From positions 25,782-89,781 of the forward strand of contig JBATDG010000135.1 of NCBI GenBank assembly GCA_049663345.1: a DNA stretch of 64,000 nucleotides, in the 5' to 3' direction. How positions within the stretch are numbered: the stretch's first letter is position 1; every line of letters begins with the position of its first letter. The translations under genes and the position numbers were made by a program. Source of the stretch: SZUA-365 sp049663345. GTDB lineage: Bacteria > Bacteroidota > Ignavibacteria > SZUA-365. The notes under the pieces were generated by a model. The model saw nothing but the letters and a program-made list of their open reading frames with translations. It had not been told where the DNA came from and did no database searches. Of the stretch, positions 51,226 to 58,557 are shown in pieces.

Positions 51226-52161
51226 CTACGCTTCCGTATTTCGGATGGCGTCAAGAATTTCGCGAGCGCCGTTGGCCAAAAGCTTTTCCGCAACGCGGAT
51301 GCCGAGTTCGGCGGCGCGTGAAAAGTCGGCTGTCGTGCCGCGAGTATCGAGACGGATGCTGCCGTCAATCGATCCCACCATGGCGTCGAGCGTCAGCCGC
51401 GAACCGATACGGCGGGCATAAGCGCCGATGGGAATCTGGCAGCCGCCTTCAAGCGTGCGCAGAAGCGCGCGTTCCGCGGTCGCAGCGGCGGCAGTTTCCT
51501 CATCGTTGAGGGAGGCGATGTATTTCGCGGTTTCCTTGTCTCCTTCGCGGATCTCTATGCCAAGTGCACCCTGACCCACTGCGGGAAGGATAAGGCTGGT
51601 GGGAATGACCTGCGCGATGCGATGTTCCCAGCCGAGCCGCTTGACGCCGGCGTAGGCCAGCATCATGCCGTCCCATTCCGCGGCATCGAATTTCTGCATG
51701 CGCGTATTGAGATTGCCGCGTATGTCGATGATCTCGAGGTCGGGGCGCAGATGCCGAAGCTGCGAGGTGCGCCGCAGACTACCGGTCGCGATCACCGCGC
51801 CCTCGGGCAGATCGGCGATGGATTTCCATTTCGAGGAAATCAGTGCGTCGTTGACGGCTTCGCGTTCGCTGATCGCGGCGATGGTGAGTCCTGCGGGAGT
51901 TTCGGTCGGGAGATCCTTCAGACTGTGCACCGCGATGTCGACCTTGTTCGCCAGCAGGGCGTTCTCGATTTCCCGGGTAAACAGACCCTTGTCTCCGATT
52001 TTCGAAAGCGACTGATCGAGTATCTTGTCGCCCTTCGTCTTGATGATGCGGAGTTCCACTTCGAGATTGCGGAAGCGTTTTTTCAGCCGTGCCTGCACAT
52101 GTTCGGCCTGCCAGAGCGCGAGCGCGCTGCCGCGCGTGCCGATGACAAGAGTCTTTTTCAT
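51226..52161 (-). CDS. hemC: Porphobilinogen deaminase (hydroxymethylbilane synthase)
   Basis: HemC polymerises four porphobilinogens. The 311 residues contain IGTRGSALALWQAEHV, SLKDLPTETPAGL, IATGSLRRTSQLRHLRPDL and the dipyrromethane-attachment cysteine in EGGCQIPIGAYA at about residue 243. Its ATG overlaps the hemA stop by four bases, and hemD follows after three bases, so hemA-C-D are tightly coupled. Confidence 0.97.
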   Translation of the reverse strand: MKKTLVIGTRGSALALWQAEHVQARLKKRFRNLEVELRIIKTKGDKILDQSLSKIGDKGLFTREIENALLANKVDIAVHSLKDLPTETPAGLTIAAISEREAVNDALISSKWKSIADLPEGAVIATGSLRRTSQLRHLRPDLEIIDIRGNLNTRMQKFDAAEWDGMMLAYAGVKRLGWEHRIAQVIPTSLILPAVGQGALGIEIREGDKETAKYIASLNDEETAAAATAERALLRTLEGGCQIPIGAYARRIGSRLTLDAMVGSIDGSIRLDTRGTTADFSRAAELGIRVAEKLLANGAREILDAIRNTEA

Positions 52162-53477
52162 TTCGTGTCCTGTTTTTCTATACGGTCGTTTCGCTGATCG
52201 AGCTGGGTTTCCTCTCCATCGCGCATGGATGCTTCGAGTTCGAAGAGGTCGCGCACAAGTTGGATGCGGTTGTTGAGTGCGCTGCTGTCATGCGCAGGGC
52301 GCTTCATTCCCATAATGGTTGGGTGCAGCAATTTATTGATGATGCGGCGCGTGAGCATTTCCACATTCTCAAACGACCCTTCGTCGATCTTGTTGCGGAA
52401 GCGCTCGACTTCGGCGGCGCGCACCTGTTCGAATTTCTCACGCAGCTGCGAGATCGTCGGGGCTGCATCGAGCGTGTTGTACCAGAGGAAAAAGTTGACC
52501 ACTTCCTCGGTCACGATGGCGTCGGCTTTGGGAATTTCCTGACGGCGCTGCTCAAGATTCTGATCAATGATATTCTGGATCGCGTCGAGATCCCTGAGAA
52601 ACACGTTGTCGAGCTCATTGACTTTCGGATCCACATCGCGCGGTACGGCGAGATCCAGAATGAGCAGCGGACGGTTTTGCCGCTTCCTCATGGCCAGCTT
52701 CACCATTTCGCGGGTGATAACGGGCTCAGTGGCCGAGGTGGCTGCGACGATTATGTCGAATTCCGACAGCACATCAGGGAAGCTCTCGAAGCGGATTATC
52801 TGTGCACGGAGTTCTTCGGCAAGCGGCAGCGCATTTTCGTAGGTACGGTTTGTGATGCTCATGCGTTCGACGCCCTTGGCGATGAGGTGCCGCGCTGCGA
52901 GTGCCGAGGTTTCGCCGCTTCCAACGATGAGCACATTCTTGCGATGGAGGTCGGAGAAGATCTTGCGCGCGAGTTCCACCGCCGCGAAGCTGACGGACAC
53001 CGCGCCGATGCCCACGCCGGTTTCCGAGCGGACCCGCTTACCCGCGTGCAGAGCGCCCATGAACATGTGGCTCATGACATTGCCTACAGCTCCCCCGGCG
53101 TTGGCCATTTCGTAGGACTGCTTGACCTGGTTGAGAATCTGCATATCCCCGAGAATCTGCGAATCAACCGCCGAGGCGACCTTGAACAGATGAGATACCG
53201 CGCCGCAGCTGAACAGGCGGAAGAAATGCTCATCGAGCAGCTGTTCCTCGGGACGAAGCTTGCGAAGTTCCGCTATCAGCCGTTCCCCGTCGGTGTCTTC
53301 ATCCATCGTGACGGCATACAGCTCGGTGCGGTTGCAAGTGGAGACGATGCCGGCTTCCTTGAACAGTACTCCGGTGTTTGCGCGCAGGAACGCGGCGATT
53401 TCATCGTCGGTCAGATGCAGGCACTCGCGGATAGCAACGGGAGCGGTATGGTGATTAACGCCGACAGCGTAAATCAT
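52158..53477 (-). CDS. hemA: Glutamyl-tRNA reductase
   Basis: HemA reduces glutamyl-tRNA to glutamate-1-semialdehyde with NADPH; this is the first committed and usually rate-limiting step of the C5 route. The 439 residues show VSTCNRTELYAV (catalytic Cys about 50), VGSGETSALAARHLI (NADPH domain) and a C-terminal dimerisation helix region. Presence of hemA with hemL, and no ALA synthase, shows that the C5 route is used. hemX/ccsA-like gene is 56 bp upstream. Confidence 0.97.
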   Translation of the reverse strand: MIYAVGVNHHTAPVAIRECLHLTDDEIAAFLRANTGVLFKEAGIVSTCNRTELYAVTMDEDTDGERLIAELRKLRPEEQLLDEHFFRLFSCGAVSHLFKVASAVDSQILGDMQILNQVKQSYEMANAGGAVGNVMSHMFMGALHAGKRVRSETGVGIGAVSVSFAAVELARKIFSDLHRKNVLIVGSGETSALAARHLIAKGVERMSITNRTYENALPLAEELRAQIIRFESFPDVLSEFDIIVAATSATEPVITREMVKLAMRKRQNRPLLILDLAVPRDVDPKVNELDNVFLRDLDAIQNIIDQNLEQRRQEIPKADAIVTEEVVNFFLWYNTLDAAPTISQLREKFEQVRAAEVERFRNKIDEGSFENVEMLTRRIINKLLHPTIMGMKRPAHDSSALNNRIQLVRDLFELEASMRDGEETQLDQRNDRIEKQDTK

Positions 53478-53533
53478 GCCGATAACCCTTTCTCCATCAT
53501 ATGCGAAAACAATTGGCGCAAGTGCATCCTTTC

Positions 53534-54379
53534 TTAGAGGAATCTATGGAACTGGCTGAGAAATGCGTTGACGATCGTCATCGACAGGACAGAGAAGATG
53601 AATCCGCCGATGGAAAGCCGGACAATGCGTTTGCCGTCGACATGCATGAAATAATGCGCGAAGAGCATGGCGGCATACAGCAGCCACACCAGCGCCGTGG
53701 CAATGAGTTTGGGATCGAGGTAGGAATAATCCTCAAACACCCGCGGCAGCCAGACGACGCCGATAAGCATTGAGACGGTGAGAAAGACAAAGCCGATGAG
53801 GGAAGAAAAAACCGCCATGCGCTCGAGCGTCTCGAGGCTGGGGAGATTCTGATAGATCGAGCCTGTCCCGCCGCGCTTGAGTTCGCGGTACATCAGCAAA
53901 TACATCAATCCGTACATCGCCGAAAGTGCGAAGCCCGCATAGCCGAACACCGCGAAGCTGACATGGATGCCGATGCTCATTTTGCTGAGCGCTTCGTTGG
54001 GGACACCCGAAGAAGGCATCTTCATCACCACGGACGAGGTCAGCTCGAACAGCGTGGCGAGCGTGACGATAAAAGAACCCGTGCCGCGTTCTCCGGTCCG
54101 CAATTCGATTATCATATACGTCACTGCCAGCGTGAAAGCGATCAGCGACATGATTTCGAAGGGCGTTGTAACCATGCATCGGCCATATTCCGCCGTATGC
54201 ATCCCGATATAGAGAAAGTGCAGCAACACCGTGGACTGCAGCACGCGCGATTTCCAGTTGCCGGAAATGGACTCGCATTTGCGGAAATCCATGGCATAGA
54301 GAAACGCGGCCATCACATAGCCGATCGGAAGAAAAACTTCCGCGATGCCGTTCAATAAATGGAGTGTTGCAGAATTCAT
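53534..54379 (-). CDS. CcsA/HemX-family cytochrome c assembly-like membrane protein
   Basis: The 281-residue protein has about eight hydrophobic helices. Histidines in LLHFLYIGMHTAEYG, MSIGIHVSFAVFGYAGFAL and LFAHYFMHVDGKR are in positions that bind or transport haem in CcsA/ResC-type proteins, but the tryptophan-rich WGxxWxWD loop of full CcsA is not obvious, which fits the HemX branch often found before hemA. HemX may adjust glutamyl-tRNA reductase level, while CcsA delivers haem for c-type cytochromes. It is the first gene of the hemA-C-D unit, divergent from a c-type cytochrome gene. Confidence 0.84.
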   Translation of the reverse strand: MNSATLHLLNGIAEVFLPIGYVMAAFLYAMDFRKCESISGNWKSRVLQSTVLLHFLYIGMHTAEYGRCMVTTPFEIMSLIAFTLAVTYMIIELRTGERGTGSFIVTLATLFELTSSVVMKMPSSGVPNEALSKMSIGIHVSFAVFGYAGFALSAMYGLMYLLMYRELKRGGTGSIYQNLPSLETLERMAVFSSLIGFVFLTVSMLIGVVWLPRVFEDYSYLDPKLIATALVWLLYAAMLFAHYFMHVDGKRIVRLSIGGFIFSVLSMTIVNAFLSQFHRFL

Positions 54380-54694
54380 CGCATTCGCAATTCGGATACA
54401 TCAAATCACATTAAATTACGAAAAATAATGGGAATAAGGGAGGGAGGAATCCGTCCCTATGCGGTTCGGCGCGCACCTGGGGATGGCGCGCCCCAGCGCG
54501 CCTGGGAAGGAGCACCTGACGTGATCGATATCGCTCTTAAGGCGAGACGACAACGCGTCGTGTGACGGTGACCGAGGGCGTACGCAGGGTTAGGAGGTAG
54601 AGTCCGCGGCGGCGGACTGCGCCCCTACATATGTTGGTTGATGTTTTCCGAAAGGAGTTTTTCTATTTTGCGCAATACAACAGGAGAAAGGGCG
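54380..54694. repeat. Divergent intergenic region with a decayed GGGGC palindrome
   Basis: The gap between hemX (-) and the cytochrome (+) has an AT-rich part near 54395-54435, suitable for promoters in both directions, then GC-rich repeats. At 54601-54628 the core AGTCCGCGGCGGCGGACT and right arm GCGCCCCTACA of the palindrome family remain; the left arm is lost. GGCGCGCACCTGGGGATGG near 54467 is another GC-rich block. No gene is visible. Confidence 0.55.
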
Positions 54695-56425
54695 ATGCGA
54701 GTCCTGACGGTAATTGTTCTGCTCATTCATTTCGCCACGCCCCTCATGGCGCAGCATCACACCGCCGAGAGCTGCAGCGGCTGCCACACTGCGTTTACTG
54801 TCGGCGGAACCGTTTTTTCCGACTACTTTCAGGCGACGTTGATGCAAAGTGCTGCGGTCACCTTGTTCCGCAGCGACGGCAGCAGCGTGTCGCTGCCTGC
54901 ATCGGATAAAAACGGACGCATTTTTTCCACCGGCGTCCCTGCAGGAAATTATCTCGTGCAGCTCGGCGCCGTGCGCAGCCACAGCTGGCATGCGATTCCC
55001 GCGCAGAAGGACTGCAACACCTGCCACGTTTCCGGCGGAAACCGTTCGGCCGAACGCGACCTGTCCATCCGCGATCTGCACACGCAGCTGCCGGAAACGA
55101 ACGCCTGCACGGCCTGCCACCATTTCCCCGCGAGCAAATCCTATGACAGCGTCGCCACGCCGGGATATCTGAACGGTAAGATCGTGCCGACGGCGACGCA
55201 GGGTTCGGGGGTGATCCTGCGAGGCAAGCAATATCCCTTCGATCAGACATCGCTGGATATGCGTGCACTGCGGACGGACATCTTCGCCCCCGGGTATTTC
55301 TCGCTCTTCGACGTTCTGATCGCCGTGGCGAGGCGCGAAGGCGTGCAGATCGCATATCATTGGGATGAGGATTGTCAGACGCATTTCATCGATACTGTCG
55401 ATGGAGTGGCCGGGGATTTCTGGTACGGCTTCAGCTACGACGCTGGGAGTGGAACGCAGAACGAACTGAAAAACCGGCGGCAGATTCGCTGGGATGAACT
55501 GCTCTGGCAGCCGGGCAGCTGGATCACACTTCGCATGGGAGAAGATCTGGCGGGATTGAAAGCGGAATTCGCCGAAGAAATTACACGCGAACGCCAATCC
55601 GGCCATATCGTGCCGCAGGTGCAGATCAGCATCAATCCCTCGGATTATCAGGGGAATCCCGCAGAGTCCAATCGCATCACCGTTACGAAAACGTGCCGCG
55701 ATGTTCTGGTGACGCCGCACGGACTCCGCGAAGCCGGACGCGACTCCCTTCATCGCATGCCCTTCCAGCCCGGCGTCGTGACCGCCATCGATCTGCTGCT
55801 GTCGCTGCAGGATCAGGGTAAACTGGACATGGTCGGCACGGCCTTCTTTACGCATCTCGCCGGGAAGGTGATGGACAGCTATCGCGTCCGCAGTCTGGGC
55901 TTTCCGGGAGCAGGACTCGCGCATGCTTCCGGACGCCAGGGCTTCGTCTATACCACTGGCAACGGTACTGCACAGAGCCTCGTCAACAGCGCCGACGGCA
56001 AGCAGCATGTGCATTCCGACATCCACGTTATTCACGCCCCTGATTTCGCACGATGGCGCTGGATCGAACTCGGTAATCCGTATTACGAAGCCGACGATCC
56101 CACCGGTTTCGAAGAACTGCAGGCCGATTATGATGCGATGACAAGCGGTTTCCGGCTGCAGCTACCCTGGCCTCAGCCCGCGACGGATGAAGTTCACATT
56201 TCATACAACATTTTCGAACCCGGCTCCTACCGCATCACCCTGCACGATCTGAACGGCCGCGAACTCCGCGTCCTCTTCAACGGCACAATCGAAACCGTCG
56301 GCATTCACAACCTGCCTGACGCCATCCGCGGCCTCTCCCCCGGCGTCTATTTCATCCGCATGACCAACGGCGTCTCTCTCGGCATGCAGAAAATTGTGGT
56401 AGGTCGAAGCCCCGTAGGGCCGTAG
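54695..56425 (+). CDS. Secreted triheme c-type cytochrome with C-terminal sorting domain
   Basis: The protein has 576 residues from MRVLTVIVLL (54695), which opens the signal peptide and has AGGAG eight bases upstream; an in-frame start at 54638 is less likely. Three haem-c motifs, CSGCH, CNTCH and CTACH, start at residues 27, 107 and 138. The middle (about 190-300) has YHWDEDCQTHFIDTVDGVAG and YGFSYDAG, which weakly recall the transcobalamin-like/DUF4430 fold. The C-terminus (EVHISYNIFEPGSYRITLHDLNGREL, GLSPGVYFIRM, KIVVG) is a type A sorting domain, so the protein should be sent to the cell surface. The last residues (RSPVGP) are encoded by a flanking repeat. It probably takes part in extracellular redox reactions. 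Confidence 0.8.
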   Translation: MRVLTVIVLLIHFATPLMAQHHTAESCSGCHTAFTVGGTVFSDYFQATLMQSAAVTLFRSDGSSVSLPASDKNGRIFSTGVPAGNYLVQLGAVRSHSWHAIPAQKDCNTCHVSGGNRSAERDLSIRDLHTQLPETNACTACHHFPASKSYDSVATPGYLNGKIVPTATQGSGVILRGKQYPFDQTSLDMRALRTDIFAPGYFSLFDVLIAVARREGVQIAYHWDEDCQTHFIDTVDGVAGDFWYGFSYDAGSGTQNELKNRRQIRWDELLWQPGSWITLRMGEDLAGLKAEFAEEITRERQSGHIVPQVQISINPSDYQGNPAESNRITVTKTCRDVLVTPHGLREAGRDSLHRMPFQPGVVTAIDLLLSLQDQGKLDMVGTAFFTHLAGKVMDSYRVRSLGFPGAGLAHASGRQGFVYTTGNGTAQSLVNSADGKQHVHSDIHVIHAPDFARWRWIELGNPYYEADDPTGFEELQADYDAMTSGFRLQLPWPQPATDEVHISYNIFEPGSYRITLHDLNGRELRVLFNGTIETVGIHNLPDAIRGLSPGVYFIRMTNGVSLGMQKIVVGRSPVGP

Positions 56426-56507
56426 ACTCGCCGTGGCGAGCAGTAAGCAGGATGCAGTAGGCAGGATGCAGCAAAATTCCGTGCATTGCGAACGTGATCC
56501 AGCCAAC

Positions 56508-56880
56508 GGCTTGATCACGCAACCACCGGCGCCTCTCGGCTGCTTTGACGTAGGGGCGAGCCACGCGGCTCGGCCCCGTAACCGCAAACCCCACGATTCA
56601 GCCCGGCCCCGTAACCGCAAACCTCACGATTCAGCCCGGTCCCGGAACCGCATGACGCCGAGCGCACAACGCAGAGCCCCGAAGGGGCGTCATTCGCCAG
56701 TCCGGGGCGTAAGCCCCGGGATTCGGAAACGGCCTCCTACCCCTCCCCGCCCTGAAAGGGCGGCCCCGTGGCGGGTTGCCGAACGGATAACGCGAAGCCC
56801 CGGGATCTGAGCGCGGCGGCAACCCCATCCCATGAACTCCGGGCAGGCCTGTACTTCCAACCGAAATTCGCCGTATTTTA
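56508..56880. repeat. Dispersed repeat element, copy A, with 33-bp tandem units and other palindromes
   Basis: Copy A (about 56510-56670) begins CTTGATCACGCAACCACCGG, continues with TTGACGTAGGGGCGAGCC palindrome and holds two full 33-bp units (56571-56603 and 56604-56636) and part of a third; it shares this order with copy B at 60955-61085. After it lie short hairpins: GCCCCGAAGGGGC (about 56675), CGGGGCGTAAGCCCCG (about 56703) and CCGCCCTGAAAGGGCGG (56748-56764). The whole 460-bp gap between the cytochrome and the AraC gene has no convincing gene. Confidence 0.68.
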
Positions 56881-56885
56881 GGGAT

Positions 56886-58217
56886 ATGCTCACCGAAATC
56901 AATAACATCGCACTGGGACTCGGCATCGCGCAGAGTCTCTTTCTTGCGGGCATCCTCGTGCAGCGGCACAGAAAGCTGTACGCGAATCGTTTCCTCGCGG
57001 CGCTGATGCTAGTCTACGGCGTGGTGCTGACGCAGCTGCTGCTGCAGGATCTCGGGATTTTCCATTCGCATTCGCGTCTGTTCATCGCATTGAGCGCCCT
57101 TCCGCTCACTGCCGCGCCGCTGCACTATCTGTACGCACGGCATCTGATCCATCCCGAAAAAAGGATGGCGCGCTCCGAATGGCTGCACCTGATTCCCTTT
57201 CTCCTCTATAAGCTGACCGAGCTTCCGCTGTTGTTTGGTCCGCCCGCGGAAGTCGCCGCGCTGCTGGCGCAATCCGATACGATGGACATCCCCACGCGGT
57301 TTTTCATTTTCAACTGGGTGATCATCCTGCAGTCCGTCGCCTACATGGCTGCAACCTTGCTGCTTCTCCGCCGCCATGCCACCGGACTCGAGGATCTCGC
57401 CTCGTCGCTCGAAAATCTGCGGCTTAACTGGCTGCGCAACATCACATTGCTCACGCTTTTCGCCTGGCTGCTCTTTTTCGTCGAATATGTGTTTTATCTC
57501 GGCGGTATGACCCTCGGACCACACTTCGGCGTATCTGGTATTCTTGGCGGGGTGCTTGTCTATGTTCTCGGCTACCTCGGTCTCTCGCGCTCGGAAGTGC
57601 TCGAAGCTTCTTCCGTACATGATTCGCTGGCCGAGCTATCGCAGTATCGCGAGCGGGAAAGCGAGTGGCAGCGCACCGGCGCCGGAGGGCGGGGGCGCCA
57701 TGCAGCAGAAGTCCGCAGAATTGTTCGCCCGGAGTCTGAGAGTATCGCTGGCGCAAGCGTTGCCGGAGAAAGCAGCGACGGCGGTCAGGAGAACGAAAGC
57801 GGTCGGGTGATCGGACGCAGCTCCGAAGGTTCAGATGAAAGTTCGAATGTCCGCTATGCGAAATCAGGTCTCGGGGAAGATCGGGCAGAGGAGGCCGCCG
57901 CGCAGCTTCTGAAAATAATGGAGGAGGAACGGGTGTACACCGACAGCGGACTCACCCTCCCGCACCTCGCCGGTCTGGTCGGCGTCACCCCGCACAATCT
58001 TTCCGAAGTGATCAATACCCGCTTTCAGCAGAACTTCTTCGACTTCGTCAACTCCTACCGTCTGCGTCAGGTGCAGGCCGATCTGAACGATCCCGCCAAG
58101 CAAAATCTCACCGTCCTCGCCATCGCTTTCGACGCCGGCTTCAATTCCAAAACATCCTTCAACACGATCTTCAAAAAACACGTCGGCATGACTCCCTCCG
58201 AGTATCGGGGTAGGTAG
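56886..58217 (+). CDS. AraC-family regulator with an N-terminal membrane domain
   Basis: The protein has 443 residues from the methionine of MLTEINNIALGLG (56886); an upstream start at 56832 lies in repeat-derived sequence. Residues about 5-225 hold seven hydrophobic helices (for example IALGLGIAQSLFLAGILV and NITLLTLFAWLLFFVEYVFYL). A low-complexity linker (about 250-340) leads to a C-terminal AraC domain with DSGLTLPHLAGLVGVTPHNLSEVIN and LTVLAIAFDAGFNSKTSFNTIFKKHVGMTPSEYR truncated here to key motif FDAGFNSK. Such membrane-bound regulators are common in Bacteroidota and often sense envelope or extracellular cues; here the TonB-dependent receptor gene is next downstream. Confidence 0.86.
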   Translation: MLTEINNIALGLGIAQSLFLAGILVQRHRKLYANRFLAALMLVYGVVLTQLLLQDLGIFHSHSRLFIALSALPLTAAPLHYLYARHLIHPEKRMARSEWLHLIPFLLYKLTELPLLFGPPAEVAALLAQSDTMDIPTRFFIFNWVIILQSVAYMAATLLLLRRHATGLEDLASSLENLRLNWLRNITLLTLFAWLLFFVEYVFYLGGMTLGPHFGVSGILGGVLVYVLGYLGLSRSEVLEASSVHDSLAELSQYRERESEWQRTGAGGRGRHAAEVRRIVRPESESIAGASVAGESSDGGQENESGRVIGRSSEGSDESSNVRYAKSGLGEDRAEEAAAQLLKIMEEERVYTDSGLTLPHLAGLVGVTPHNLSEVINTRFQQNFFDFVNSYRLRQVQADLNDPAKQNLTVLAIAFDAGFNSKTSFNTIFKKHVGMTPSEYRGR

Positions 58218-58415
58218 GGACTAGTCTGCTAGCCACAGCGGAGTCCCGCACTGCGGGACGTAGACGGGAAGGCTCATCCTCCGGGGGAGGGGCGAAGAGG
58301 GACGAGTCTGCTAGCCACGGCGGGGTCCCGCACTGCGGACGTAGGCCTGAAGGCCCAGGCTCCGGGAAGGGCGAAGAGGGACGAGCTCGCCAAGGCGAGT
58401 CTACGACCTGAAGAC
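58217..58415. repeat. Two and a half tandem repeats of about 80 bp upstream of the TonB-dependent receptor
   Basis: Unit 1 (58217-58298, 82 bp) and unit 2 (58299-58377, 79 bp) both start GGGAC(T/G)AGTCTGCTAGCC and contain the hairpin GTCCCGCACTGCGGGAC (decayed in unit 2) and a final GGGCGAAGA. Unit 3 (58378 on) keeps only the start and end. They fill most of the 340-bp gap; the remaining 58416-58557 is the receptor leader. Confidence 0.72.
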
Positions 58416-58557
58416 GCATTTCTAATGAGAGAAAGGGAGTGTCATCCCACGGGTTCGAACCACAAGTATGGGTTCCATCCGCTGGGGAAGGGCTCTTTCC
58501 CTGCCCGTTTCGCCTACTTTGCGGTCGCAGTTTTTCAACCAACACGGGATTTGTCTC

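Noticed and set aside
47711..53537. Long plus-strand open frames (about 360-425 codons) opposite hemN, hemE and hemA
   Set aside because: All are antisense to intact heme genes with strong motifs; high GC removes stop codons from the opposite strand.
54590..56035. A 481-codon minus-strand frame opposite the triheme cytochrome
   Set aside because: The plus-strand gene has signal peptide, haem motifs, sorting domain and a ribosome site; the opposite frame has none.
56433..56810. A 125-codon plus-strand frame with repeated RPRNRKPHDSA
   Set aside because: It is the translation of 33-bp DNA repeats and hairpins; no ribosome site, and a different frame is kept in copy B.
58437..58470. GGGTTCGAACC as a possible tRNA T-arm
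   Set aside because: No acceptor, D or anticodon stems can be built around it.
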